Of a stretch of 64,000 bases of DNA, positions 10,787 through 22,552 are shown piece by piece. The stretch lies in contig NJFT01000006.1 of NCBI GenBank assembly GCA_002221725.1, forward strand, positions 372,001 through 436,000, written 5' to 3'. The number at the start of each line of letters is the position of its first letter. Position 1 is the stretch's first letter. This DNA is from Scedosporium boydii. Taxonomy: Eukaryota > Ascomycota > Sordariomycetes > Microascales > Microascaceae. Both the position numbers and the translations under genes were made by a program. Below the pieces are notes generated by a model. That model was not told where the DNA came from and searched no databases. It saw only the letters and a list, made by a program, of their open reading frames with translations.

Positions 10787-12352
10787 GATGGAACTTATGG
10801 TGGGATGTAAAGTATGTTATACAGGGCGAAGGTGAAGCGAGCTCTTGGTGTGCGGCTATCTAAGGTGTCGTCGAGCTTGAGAGAACGCGGAGAGATGTCG
10901 CAGGCTTGCCGTTGGTGGCCGGAGTCTTCACTGCTGAATCCGGTCTTGCAGTTTATCTCGTCTCGTCTCTTTCGATTTCATATCAGGGGAATCGCGACGG
11001 ACGAAACAGGGAGTAAGGAAGAGGAGCCAAGACTAAGCTATATATTGGGTAATAGGTACAGGCAGGTGAGAGGGAGGCAACGAATATAAGAGATCAATTG
11101 ATGTGCATCATGTAGTGTAGTATCCTCTCCTCTCTTCTCCAGTGCAGTCGTCGTCCTGTTCTGTCCTTGCCCAGTCTTGTCTTAGATCTCCCAACAAAAG
11201 TAACAATCGGCTGGGTGCACCCGATGAGGGAAAGTCTCACACGAGCTACTCCGGGTACTCCGTATCATGCACGGAGTACGGGGAAAACGGGCAATCATTG
11301 GTTTGGAGAAGACGGGGAACCGGACGATATTTTTGATGTGTCGAATGGTAGGGGTTCTTCGAGTACACGGAATAGAGTGTTACGAAGTACATCTGATGGG
11401 GGATCTGACGGGATTTGTCCATCGATTGACGGATCTTGATTGTTTCAACGTCGAACTTTGGGTTCGTCATCAAGGACACAGTGGCGACAGTTGCGCGGAA
11501 CACGGTCTTAGCCAGCACTGGTACAAGTACTGGACCCCGTGGAGGGCTTGGGCGGATGCGGGGTGGGATCGGGTGCAGGCATCTGGGCGCAGCGCTGGTG
11601 CAGTGCAGTGCAGCGATGCCCCACCATTATCAGCGCGATGCAGAACCATTGAACTGGCCGGATATAAGGAACGATATAAGGAACGGCAGGACACGCCAAC
11701 GTCGAACTGGGGTAGAAAAGAAGTGTAAGCTGATTGCTGAGCTTCTGTCGCTGAGATCCCCACACGCTTATGCCTGACATTGGCGGAGTTCACTAGGTGC
11801 GAGTCGTTTCGCTACATGTCTTCTCTCTGTGGGTGAAGTGAAGCGTCGAGCTTTCCATCAATACAGCTCGACCGGGTCTCATTTCAATGCCATCGTTCAA
11901 TTGTATTACACCAAGGACCTCCATCCGGCATCTCCCCTATCCCGATTCCGCCCTGCTGTCATGATAAGAAAACGGCACCGAGATGGCAGGCTAGAATAAA
12001 GATTAATAGTATCACGCAAGGATAAATGATATTTCTCGGCGCCGAAACAGATATCCAATACCATCCTCTTTGCTGCAAAGGACAGCCATGATATCTCAGC
12101 TCATTGCGCCTCGTTGAAATTTTTCTTCCCTTCCCTTCTTTCGAACCACCACTAAGCCCGTGGCCTTCCTTTATCATATATGCAACAATATGCTGTAATC
12201 TCAAGATGTACTCACTCAACGTAATCTAGGCCCTCGCTGTCCATTGCTGCGATTCCCCATCTATGCCATCGCGTTCTATAATCCAACATTGGAAATCATT
12301 CACATAACCCAAGCCCCCTCCATCACGAAAAGAAGCAAGGCCAAAAAATCCT
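10787..12352. other. Intergenic, contains a perfect 9-bp inverted repeat
   Basis: Probable promoter of the small minus-strand gene on the left and 3' flank of the HIT gene on the right. It contains copies of ATCAATTGAT (11093-11102) and TACGAAGTA (11381-11389), and a 12-bp tandem duplication GATATAAGGAAC near 11660. No convincing coding exon was found. Confidence 0.45.
11255..11279. repeat. Perfect inverted repeat GTACTCCGT / ACGGAGTAC
   Basis: Two 9-base arms (11255-11263 and 11271-11279) separated by seven bases. The arms include TACTCCGTA, a one-base relative of the window-wide 9-mer. Could be a protein-binding palindrome or a transposon scar. Confidence 0.6.
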
Positions 12353-13064
12353 TCAGGCCCCCATATCCCTCAACACCTTCTTATACTCCTCCACCTCCCT
12401 CACCATATCCTCCAACGACCTCCCCTGCCTCAAAGCATCCTCAATCCTCGCAAACCCGCCCCCGGCAACCGGCCTCTCCCTCCCCTCCAACGCAACCCGA
12501 TCCCACAGAGCCCCGCCAATATTCCCCTCCTCGGCCGCCATCCGCTCATACAGCGCGTCGCCCTCGCCCGAGGGGTCCTTGGCTGACACGTCGCGTATCC
12601 TCGGGATGACGTGCACGTGGACGTGCGGCACCGTCTGGCCCGCCTCCGAACCGTCCTGCAAGGCGATGTTGAACGACCCTTCCTCGGGCGGCGCGGGGAT
12701 GGTCGCGCCCGTTGAGGTCGGTGTGGGGCGGAAGTAGTACCGCGCCAGGAGGCGCTGGACCAGCTGGACCGTTGTGAAGAGGTCGGTGATTTCGGGCGTG
12801 GTGAGGTCGGTTAGGCGCTTGTGGCGTGTTAGGGGGCAGACGAGGACGTGGCCTGGGAGGAGGGGCTTGAGGTTGACGAGGGCGAAGGAGTGGGTGGTTG
12901 TTAGGAAGACCTGTAGATTTGGGGGGAACGTAGTCGGTTAGCTTTCCGGAGTTCTTCTCGATGGCAGTACAGCAGATTGCCAGAGGCAAAAGAGGGAATC
13001 AACTTGCTTGTCGGGTCACCTCGAAGGGGCCGAAGTGGATCTGGGCCGATGTCGAGGTCGACAT
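12353..13064 (-). CDS. hnt2: Fhit-like HIT-family diadenosine polyphosphate hydrolase
   Basis: Predicted Ap3A/Ap4A hydrolase (Fhit / Aph1 / Hnt2 group) that splits dinucleoside polyphosphates in cytosol or nucleus. Two exons, 13008-13064 and 12353-12910, give 204 residues. The start reads MSTSTSAQIHFGPFEVTRQ, continues VFLTTTHSFALVNLKPLLPG and HVLVCPLTRHKRLTDLT, and has the HIT triad HVHVHVIPR at about residues 115-123. It ends in a helical tail as in fungal Fhit proteins. The intron begins GCAAGT and ends CTACAG, so it is a GC-AG intron; using it keeps VTRQVFLTT, which the family conserves. The only nearby GT alternative (GTGACC) would delete VTRQ. Confidence 0.92.
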
Positions 13065-13993
13065 GTTGCGATGGAATAGTTTTAGAGGACCAAGTACTCG
13101 CCCGCAAGCCCTTCCCCCAGCATGCATCGTATCTCGGTCAGAGTCGGGGTGGGTATTAAAAAGAAAGAAAGAAGATAAAAAAACAAGAGGTACAGTATTC
13201 GGGCCCTCGTTCGTCGTCCTCTTTCCGAAGGACCCCACTCAACCGCGGCCAAGTCGGAATCTATAAAAATTGCCGCTGGGCTGGGGTGCCGAAAAGAGAG
13301 AAGAGAAGAGCTGGCCTCAAACTCAGGACGAGGGAGCAGACACAAGAAATATTATCGCGCAAGATGGAGGGTGCCGTCCTCGTCAAGGGTTTCCGGGAAG
13401 GGGAGCTCGGGGGAGGTTCGACCCTCAGTCGATGTGGGTGGGGCGAAAGATCAATTGATGTGAAGCTTGGCGAATGGGATTGACAAAGATTGAAGAAGAA
13501 TTGCTAAGCAATTGCAATATCCTCTCAATTGATGGAGAACAACAACAGCATTCGACACGGCAATTAGAGACGTCCCCGCCCACAACCCCGCGCCTCGACC
13601 CGCTGTAACTCCGCCAAACTAATTGTAGCCGTGATTGAAGGAACGTTGAAACGTCGTGTTTAAATGAGACCAACACCTCTTCATAAAACATATTCATATT
13701 TCGAATCGTGAACAAGGGGATTATTGGCAGCATCAATTCATCAAAATCACTCTCGTATAGAAACGCAGGTAATACTATGAACGAAAACGAAAGACCTGGC
13801 CTGGCTTTAGCTCACTCCTGGGATACCGTCGTCCATTGATATAAATCACCAGTGAAATACACCTCCTTAACTCTGCCGACCCTCTATGTCCAGCTCTAAC
13901 CCTTGATTATGGGAAACATTCCGGATGTGAACCACTGACGTGCTCTAGAATGTACATGAAAAGTAGGAAATGAGAAAAAAACGAATGGCTTCC
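13065..13993. other. Intergenic between HIT gene and MFS gene
   Basis: Probable promoter of the HIT gene, then the 3' flank of the transporter. One ATCAATTGAT copy at 13450-13459. No gene seen. Confidence 0.5.
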
Positions 13994-16032
13994 TCAGATG
14001 AGAAGCTCTTCCTCCAACGCGGAGTCCGACGTAGTTGGCCGAGGTGCTGGAGACGGCGGAAGTGCCTCGTCCCTCACATAGACTAATAGAGACGCACAAA
14101 GTTAGCAAATAACAACTCTCAAATCTAAAAAGAAGAAAAAAAAAAAAAAAAAAAAAAAATACATCCAAGGGTTCCTCCTTACTATGAGGTTTGACGATCA
14201 GACTCGCCGCCAGCGAAACGCCAAAGAGAGCCGCCAACAGGATAAAAATGGCCTGAGGGTACGTGTCCAGGGTTGCATGGTATAGCCCGTTGAATGCAAG
14301 CGGCGCCGCCACCCTAGCTAACCCGTGCAAAAGCCCAACGGCGCCGAGAAGCTGTCCGACCTTTTCTGGTGGTACATGCTTCGTAATCGCCGCTTGAATC
14401 GTCGCGCTGCCGAGACCGCCGAAAGCCGTGACTATACCACTGAGAACAAAGAGGGGCTCGGTGCTCGCGAAGAAGTAACCCGTGGCACCAAGGACATCGG
14501 AGATTAGCGCCGTCCTGATGAGCCAGATGTCCAACTCATCGCAGCCCTTGTTGGTTTCAACAATCCGACCAGGGAAGAGGTGTCGCCGGCGGGCGGCCGG
14601 GCGAGTTCGGAAGATGTAATTGATGAGAGGGAGAATCGCCATGAGAACAAAGGCTCGCACAGTAGACACAAGCGACACGAATTGAGAGCTCCTGTAATTG
14701 TCCCACTTGAACACGTACTCGCCGTACAGGATAATGACCGTCCCAGCTCCCATGGCGGCTCCGAGGAGGACCATGTCCACGAGAGCCAGCGAAATAATGT
14801 TGCGCCGGAACCGCGACGTCGCGCCGGGATGCTTGCTGTACAGTATCCTAAGTGGCGCAAACGGATTTCGGTGACGTAGCGAGCTCAGCCAACTATTATC
14901 CTCTCCTCGTGCCTCGAGTTCTTTGGAGTACTTCTCTCGACTGAGAAGCTGTCGCCTCTTCGACACGGATTCGGGAAGGACGAATAAAACGAACAAGACG
15001 AAGAAAATGTGGCAGCCGAGGGCTACGTAGAAGATTGAGACGAGTTCGTTTCCGGTATGTTTGATGAATTTGGCCGACAGGATTGGGCCAAGCGCAAGAC
15101 CGGTGAAGAGGCAGGCGTGTAGATATCCGATAGCCACACTTCTCTTCGAAGGCGGAGTGCAGTCGCTGGCGTACGACTGGCCAAGGATAGTTCCTGCAGT
15201 GAACGAGCCGGTGAGTCCATCAAAGACCGATCCGAGTATTATCCACCTATAGTCAACAACGTCCGGCAATTTCGCCGCGATAATTGTAATAATCTCGCCA
15301 ATGATGCCTCCACAAGACGAGAGAGCCAGCCACTTGGCTCGGCCATACCTGTCGGACAAATGTCCGAGTTTGGGCGCTGAAATAGCACTCAGCAACCCAA
15401 CCGCAAGGTTCATCACTAGTGTCATCTTCGTGGCGGTCTTCTGAACTGGTGATATCTGACATTCTTCGTTATTCCCACCAAGAATTACGGGTGGGAAAAC
15501 CAGGCTAGGGTTCTTGGAGGTCTGGTCGGCAAAGTATTCTCGGCAAATCAAGCTAATGATTCTATATCGGTCGAGTGAAGTCATGGGTTAGCGCACCTGC
15601 GTCGCATAGCTCATGCGTAGCAGAACTACGGGGAGGAAATGAAAGAGATTAAGTTTCGCCCGGAATCCTTACAAATTGAGCTTTGGTACTATGATACCGC
15701 CAAAGGCAAGCGTATAAAGGAAGAAAGGCCCGACCAGCCAGTAAACCTGAATCACCACGCATCAAATGTTAGAATATGATCCACTTGGGCGGCAAGCCCT
15801 CCCGAGCATGACTCCATGATCTTTAGCGTCCTGGGAAACATACAGAGGGCTTGCGCCACCAAGGATGGCCATCGAAGTCCTCCGCTCCCACCCAGGTATG
15901 CCTAGGTCCAGTACTCGTGGTATTGCTGGTCGCGCCATCTAACAGTCGTGTCGTCTCGGTTACATCGTTTCCAATGTTGTTCGGATTAGGCCCGAGACCA
16001 TCGCGCTCAGCGCCGGTTGAGAGACCGCCCAT
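13994..16032 (-). CDS. Major facilitator superfamily transporter
   Basis: Twelve-helix MFS transporter, likely a proton-driven exporter of small molecules; substrate unknown. Four exons fit in phase: 15844-16032, 15673-15746, 14183-15561 and 13994-14082, giving 576 residues. The N-terminus is hydrophilic with an acidic/leucine ETTRLLD motif. The first helix is VYWLVGPFFLYTLAFGG. The MFS signature between helices 2 and 3 is GHLSDRYGRAKWLALSS. A central cytosolic loop follows VLPESVSKRRQLLSREK. The plain ORF runs on past VKPH into a homopolymer. Splicing there (GTAAGG donor, TGCTAAC branch, CTATTAG acceptor) instead gives a short acidic tail ending ALEEELLI. The TetA/HIAT1-like motif order suggests that branch, but no precise ortholog is claimed. 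Confidence 0.9.
14136..14159 (-). repeat. Run of 24 A (24 T on the gene strand) in last MFS intron
   Basis: A 24-base homopolymer inside the 100-nt final intron, upstream of the TGCTAAC branch site. Its length is likely to vary between isolates or be a sequencing artefact. Confidence 0.8.
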
Positions 16033-17592
16033 GGTTCTTGGGTCTGGGCCGGTTCAACAAACCGGAGACCTGATGCGCGTGTGGTTCAGAGGCCGAGATG
16101 CAAGTTGCGATCCGGCCGAAGCAGACGGGTTGGTTGGCTTATGACTTGTGGTAAGCTTTTAAAATAGAATTGTCGAGCCGTGTCCCAATCTTAGGAACTC
16201 GCCGGTACCGGAGGTATCGAACAAAATCGGAGAGTTGGCGAGCGATACGGACCGATCAAGTCCAGAAGTTAGGAGTGGGTCGAGGACAACGGGAGGGTGC
16301 TGGTCGCACTCTTATATGGGATCGTGCCCGAATGCATTGATGGTTCGGACTTAAACCAGAGGCCGGCGGATAAACCCCAGCGGCCCAGCGGTCTCATGCA
16401 GGTGCAAGAATTAATACGTGGTGAGACAGGATTGAAAGTCCTGGCGGAATTCCGGTTGGGTTGGTGGGATTGGGTTGTTTTAAGGACCAGGGGCAACCCG
16501 GATAGTATTTGTCGGGTCCGAGTGAGTTAACTCAATCCTCGTTACTTCGTCCTCCGTCATACGGGACCCAGCTCTGGATGATAACCAGGGGATGCAAATG
16601 TGCACAACACGACGAGTCTACGAAGTATGAATAGTTCGTAGCTTTCTGGAGATAGAGGAGGAAGAGGGGTTGCCAGCAAGACAGCTTCGGCAGGTGGTAG
16701 TTTTGGATCAGTGAGTTTCTGTGCCCCGAATTGGAATTGGTTGGTTCAACTTTGTTGATTACGAGAGAAACGTCTCCGATGAGGTTTTGAAACTTCTCAT
16801 CTTTGCAGTTGATGACGTGCCCCTGGGACCTTCCTGATCTTGGGAACCAATTACAGCAGTACTTTATTCGGTAGCCTAAGTAGCCTAATGTTATCTCTCG
16901 CAGAGGAGCATCGACAACATGCCACGATGCCATGGGAAGCCATTGATGCTGTCCCGAGATTCGTTGAAGTGCTGCCCAATTCAGCTTCGATCTTGTCACT
17001 GACACTGACACTTCATGATTTGATTTCTAAGCACTTAGTGCAAGAAACTGGTCCAGCTCCAATCGGGCTTAGTGAACCTTGAGCTCAACTTGACTCTTGT
17101 ACTTTTGTAGCGCTGGGGACCGGTATGAAATACCTTACCCCAGGGTTGAGCTCTTATCAGGAAGATAACTCAGATCAGAATATATGTGGAGACCAAGCAA
17201 CACTGGATGCCATGCATCGGCATTGTTGGGACTCATCAACGATTCGACATTCATTGAGCATCGGGGATTGGCGGGAATATCATGAATCTGATCATGGATC
17301 AATCAATTCACATCCTTCGTATCACTAATCAGAATACACAGGTAAATGCGTGATCTTCTCAACGTCGGTGTGCCCTCATAGATGCGGGTCAATGTCAAGG
17401 CACCAAGACACAGACTCACCGAAATTTGCTGAGTCAGCAATACTACAGCGTCAATCCAAATATTTTCTTTAGTACGAAGTAGGCACGAACATACAATTAT
17501 GTAGCCTCGAACGCATCATCGTCGCCACCCCCTACACGGCACCACGACATTTCCTTCCCCACGCTTCCATCATCCTCAACTAGCCAGCAAAA
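16033..17592. other. Divergent promoter region of the MFS gene and cdc5
   Basis: 1.56 kb between two head-to-head genes. Contains 9-mer copies at 16619-16627 and 17473-17481, the second close to the cdc5 start. No coding exon was recognised. Confidence 0.5.
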
Positions 17593-20008
17593 ATGCCAGT
17601 AGTAAAAGGAGGCGTGTGGACCAACATCGAGGATGAAATCCTCAAGGCCTCCGTGTCCAAATATGGCCTGAACCAGTGGGCTCGCGTGTCCTCGCTGCTG
17701 GCCCGCAAAACCCCGAAGCAATGCAAGGCGCGCTGGAACGAGTGGCTGGACCCAAGCATCAAGAAGATCGAATGGAGCCGCGAAGAAGATGAGAAACTCC
17801 TACACGTCGCCAAGCTTATGCCCACGCAATGGAAGACGATAGCTCAGATTGTAGGCCGAACCGCGAACCAATGTCTCGAGCGATACCAGAAACTCCTCGA
17901 CGAGGCCGAAGCACGCGAAGGCCTTAGCCTCACGGGAGCTGATGCGGAGACGAGAGCGCCCACCGCCGAAGATGTGCGAAAGCTTCGTCCCGGCGAGCTC
18001 GATCCCGATCCGGAGACGAGGCCGGCGCGGCCCGATACCATCGATCTTGACGAGGATGAGAAGGAAATGCTGAGTGAGGCCCGAGCGCGTCTCGCCAACA
18101 CGCAGGGAAAGAAGGCGAAGAGAAAGGCGCGAGAAAGGCAGCAGGAGGAGTCGCGTCGTTTGGCTGCTCTCCAGAAACGGAGGGAACTCAAAGCGGCCGG
18201 CATCAACGTCAAGGTCACTACCAAGAAGAAGGGCCAGATGGACTATAATGCCGATATCCCGTTCGAGAAGAAGCCGGCGCCCGGATTCTACGATACCAGT
18301 GAGGAGATGGCTAAAAACGAGCACCAGCGCACACATTTCGATCCACGCAAGGTACAACTTGCAGCGAAGAGGAAGGGTGAAGGGGACGAAAACGCCGACA
18401 GGAAACGACGCAAGGACGAAAAGGATGCGCCGTCGGCGTCTCTTCAGGCTGCCATCAAGGCTGGTCAAATGCAGAGGATTCGAGAGGCGGAGCAGAGCAG
18501 CAAACGCCGGGCTCTCGTCCTACCGGCTCCCCAAGTCAGCGATGGAGAGCTTGAAGAGATTGTCAAGATGGGTGTCATGGGAGAGAGGGCCAGTACGACG
18601 GCGCGGGAAAGTGAGAATACGGCGACTCGCGGACTTATCAGCGACTATTCTACCCTCAATACCAACGCACCTATTCGAACACCGATGGCGCCTCCCCAGG
18701 AGGATCACATTGCCAACGAAATTCGGAATATCCGTGCACTAACGCAGACCCAATCCTCCCTCCTAGGCGGTGAGAACACGCCCCTCCACGAAGGCTCAGC
18801 CTCCACCGGCTTCGACGGTATCGCTCCCCGGAAGCAAGTCGTTGCTACGCCGAATCCCCTCGCGACACCCTTACGCGCTGCTCAGAACGGTGTTGGCGCT
18901 ACCCCCTTGCGACCTGGGCAAACACCGATGCGCACTCCGCGCGACAGCTTTGCTTTGAACGTCGAGGATGGAATGTCGCTAGCATCGGCTACGCCTCGAG
19001 ATATCAAGACGCACAACCTGGCCATGCGGCAGCAGCTTCGGAAAGGGCTCTCCTCGCTTCCAAAGCCCAAGGATACCGAGTGGGAGCTAGAACTCCCCGA
19101 GGAGAAGGAAGAGGTCTTTGACGACGAGGGTGCCCGGGAAACAGACGCCGCAGAGAGAGACCGTAGGGAGCGGGAGATTCGCGAGGCTCACGAGGCGCTA
19201 GAACAGAGGAGGCGGACCCAGGTCATGCAGAAGAATCTCCCCAGGCCTACCTATATCAACATCTCCGAGCTGCTTGCGAACGTGGATCTAGACTCGGAGT
19301 CCCCCGAGGCTTTGATAGCGAAAGAAGCGGCTGCCCTGATGGCCAATGACGCCGTCAAATATCCCGTGGACGGAATCAAAGTCGCCGGGGAGGCGCCGAC
19401 ACTACAGACACTCAGTGACGATGCCCTGGCAGAGGCCGGTCTCCAGATAATGCTCGAGACGAAACCGATCCCGAGTCAACAGGTTATCCAGGATACCTTT
19501 GACTCGCGAAACAAAAATGCTATCCTTCTCGGCCTGGGCTGCTACGATGACGATGACGAGGAAGAGAAAGTGGCAGCCGTTACCAGCGCTTTTGATGTAA
19601 GTTTTTTCTCCCTCGACTTATTTATTTTTTTTTCCAAATAAATTCCCGTGATGCAACTAACCATCGCCACCTCATCAGGACATCCAAAACGAGATCCAAG
19701 AGACCGCCCAACGCAACGCCAAGATCGAGAAGAAACTAGCCCTCCACCTCGGCGGCTACCAGAAGCGCCAAAAGGTGCTGCGCGAGCGCATCGTAACCGC
19801 CGCGCGGGACCTCGCCAAGGCCGAGAACGCCCTCGGCGCGTTCAAGACGCTCGCCGTGTCGGAGGAGGTGACCATCGCGCGGAGGCTGGAGGCGCTGAGG
19901 GAGGAGGTCGGGTTCGTCAGTCGGAGGGAGAGGGAGGCGCAGGAGGAGTATAGGAGGTTGAAGGATGAGTTGGATGGGTTGGTGGCGGTGACGAATGGGG
20001 TTTATTGA
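17593..20008 (+). CDS. cdc5: Pre-mRNA splicing factor Cdc5/Cef1
   Basis: Core scaffold of the Prp19 (NineTeen) complex, required for activation of the spliceosome in the nucleus. Two exons (17593-19596, 19679-20008; GTAAGT donor, CATCAG acceptor) give 777 residues, the normal family length. Two Myb repeats fill residues about 6-105: [20 protein letters not shown], then [20 protein letters not shown] and [20 protein letters not shown]. Next come the basic [11 protein letters not shown] region with the Cdc5 hallmark [15 protein letters not shown], a Thr/Pro segment with repeated TPxRTP-like motifs ([17 protein letters not shown]) likely to be phosphorylated, and C-terminal coiled coils that bind partner proteins. 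The ATG at 17593 is directly followed by the Myb repeat, which fixes the start. Confidence 0.96.
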
Positions 20009-20614
20009 GTTTTTTTTTGGAAAATCCCGTCATGTGGTTTGGTGAAGAACATGGTGGGGGTAGTTTGTGTGAAGATACATGATGGGTCCTTTGTAAACCG
20101 TAATCCTGGGCTGGGTTCATGGGCATTGATAAGAGACAACAATAACACAAGGCATATGGAACACTCATGTCTGATCATACAAGTGAGCATTGACACAGCA
20201 GGCCATGCCTGAGCCCGGGAGGGAGTCCACCTGGCCTGCTGCATCTGTCTAGAGAGTTGGATATGAGCGTTCAAATCAATATATTGATCATTAATCTTTC
20301 TTGGATACTTGCGGCTGGCTTGCTCCCTCAATATCCATTCCATTCTCAATCCATGATTTCAAATGACTCCTATGCCTCGACATAAATGATGTCGAGTGGG
20401 AGAGAAAAAAAGACAATCAACGCCATAATAGGTGCATTTCCGGATCCGTGTACTCCCGTTTTACCTATGCCTAACCCTCTGCGTAATGATTTCATAGTGG
20501 CCAAACTCCAGCGCCGCAGCCTTTCTTCATTCCTGGAAAGCAGATGCCGATTTTCTCTTTTCCACGATCCCTTTGCGCCATGACAAGGAAGCTCGTCAGA
20601 CCATGTTTTATATA
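20009..20614. other. Convergent 3' flanks of cdc5 and the hexokinase-like gene
   Basis: Probable 3' UTRs of the two converging genes. No gene or repeat recognised. Confidence 0.5.
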
Positions 20615-22552
20615 TTAGGATTTGTTCTCCTGTCCTTCACTTGCCAGAACCGCCGCAGCTAAGATGCCGGCACCCGTGATTCCTCCACAATGGCAAGGCT
20701 TCAACTCCACCTCGACGGGGATGTGGGGTCCAAACTCCTCGGAAACGATCTGGCTCAGAAGCTTCTCGTAATCGTAGAGGTAGTTTTGAAAGTTCACGAT
20801 GCAGCCACCCGTATAGCCGACGCCTAACTTCTTCACACCATTCGGTGGAGGGGAGGCGCTCTTGACGTCGGGCACAGGCGGGACCTCGCCGGCGACTCTG
20901 AGAAGGGAAATCGTGGCCGCCGCGAGAATCGACGCGGCTCGGTGTTGAATTCCCTGGGCGATCTGGTATAAAGCCTCGACATGCGACTCGTTCCACCTGA
21001 AGTGGGAGGGCCCCGTTGCCGTGGGGAACGCATTCTCTAGCTTCTCCAGAAAGCGAGGATTCGGAGGACCGAAGTAACTAAGGAACGTCGTGGACATGGC
21101 ATATCTCTCAAGCAGAGCACTCGGTAGCAGTGTGGGGGCGATTCCGTGCTCTGTGGTTAGATAGTCGAGAAAGATGATGCGTCCCAACTCGCCAAGGTAT
21201 CGTCCGGACGTGACGTATTCCAGAGGCTGAAAGCCGGGACTCTCGCCTGCGCGATCGAGCTCTTCATCCCATTTTGTGATTAGCCCTAGCTCTCTTAGTG
21301 GACTAGCAGTCCCGTTTATCGTCCATTCTGTATTGACGGCGATTCTATTATGCTTGGGGTCCGAGCTGATCTCGGAGCCGAAGGAGACGGAGCTGGTCTT
21401 ATTAGCCATTATCTCCAACGGTAAGGTAACTGTCGCGTTACAGCCGGTACCGACTATGAGACCCATCGCGGGTACTCGGTTCTCGGTTTCGCCATACTGA
21501 TAGATGAAAGAGACGAGGGTTGCCACGGAGTCGTTGGCAATGGCTGCGATGCGAATCGGAGGGAGTTCTGGTGTTCGGTGTTTCTCGTAACCTTGTAATA
21601 GCTGAGAGCCTAGATCAGTGCCTTCGTCTAGATTAAATCCCTTCCCCATCGACATTAAAATGGCCTCTGAGAGTGATCGCTGTTGCATGGGAAAGCTGAA
21701 AGTGACGCCCATGGGGAGTACCTCATCCGGGCTGAGGCCCCATTTCGAACACCCATCTTTCACCACGGCAGCGATGGTTTTTCCTACCCAGTCGAAAAGG
21801 GCAGTCGGGTTCTTGTGTTTCAGTTGCTCGCCGATGGGACATGACCTCTCCAAAACGACGTCGACAGTTGGTGGTTTGGAATTATCCTCGTGGAGGAGTC
21901 TCACAAACCCAACACGGAGATTCGTGCCACCACTACATTCGTTTGTTAGTCCATGTCCTGGCCTTTCAAGCAAGTAGACCATAGAGTAAAAAGCCTGGCA
22001 GCTTGTAGGTTGAGCCTAAGCTTGAACAGCTATGATTTGCATCAAGTTGTACAGGTTGGAAGAGCACGTATTAGAGAACTTACATGTCAATGGCCAATTG
22101 CCTAGGAAATAAAGGATAGGATCAGTTAGCATGCAAATGTGAGCCAATCCAAGATGAGCCCAACTTGCCCCTCACTGATGTGACATGAGAGGGGCCAAAA
22201 GGAGCGAGACAATGAAGAGCAGCAGCAGCAGCGTTGCATCTCCCTGTGCATTCATTGTGATGGCGGTGGGGGAAAGGGGAAAGAGTGGCTGGCGGGCGAG
22301 CACTTACCTGTTTAGGCAGCCCTCCTGTTTGCTAAAGTCCCCAATGGGCCGGAGCAGGGACGTCAAAATAGGTGTTGGTAGGAATTGATTCTGAGAATTT
22401 GCGGCTAAGTGTCTAAAGGTGGCTTCGAACCTTCGAGTGAGGTCAAGCAGCTTTTTGGAGTCGACATGAAAGGCAGAGAGATATTGAGCGAGCGGGGTCG
22501 GCAGAGTCCTCGCCTCAGTCACGACTACTGGCAGGGATTTGGCGACCGTCAT
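20615..22552 (-). CDS. Atypical hexokinase-family protein
   Basis: Cytosolic or nuclear protein with the hexokinase fold. Exons are 22308-22552, 22084-22101 (18 nt) and 20615-21932, total 526 residues. The microexon encodes QLAID and completes the phosphate-binding loop LAIDIGGTNLRVGF. Without it the frame fails. Sugar-site blocks are present but altered: LPMGVTFSFPMQQ for the usual LGFTFSYPASQ, IANDSVATL for NDTVGTL (the catalytic Asp is kept), VGTGCNATV for GTGTNG, and NTEWTING where active enzymes have a Glu-Tyr/Trp-Gly motif. Such divergence is known in regulatory, poorly catalytic fungal hexokinases (Aspergillus HxkC/XprF and HxkD, which affect protease expression). Assignment to that group is inference. 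The M of the longest plain ORF at 21982 lies in intron 2 and is not the start. Confidence 0.88.

Noticed and set aside
11959..12244. Minus-strand ORF with a hydrophobic end (IIYPCVILLIFILACHLG) and a possible spliced 29-residue reading
   Set aside because: The hydrophobic frame has no spliced in-phase ATG, and the alternative product is too short and unsupported. It sits where the HIT 3' UTR should be.
20637..20996. Long ORFs in other frames over the hexokinase, YVC1, cdc5 and DcpS genes
   Set aside because: Arg/Pro/Ser-rich shadow frames of GC-rich codons; the recognised proteins explain the same DNA.
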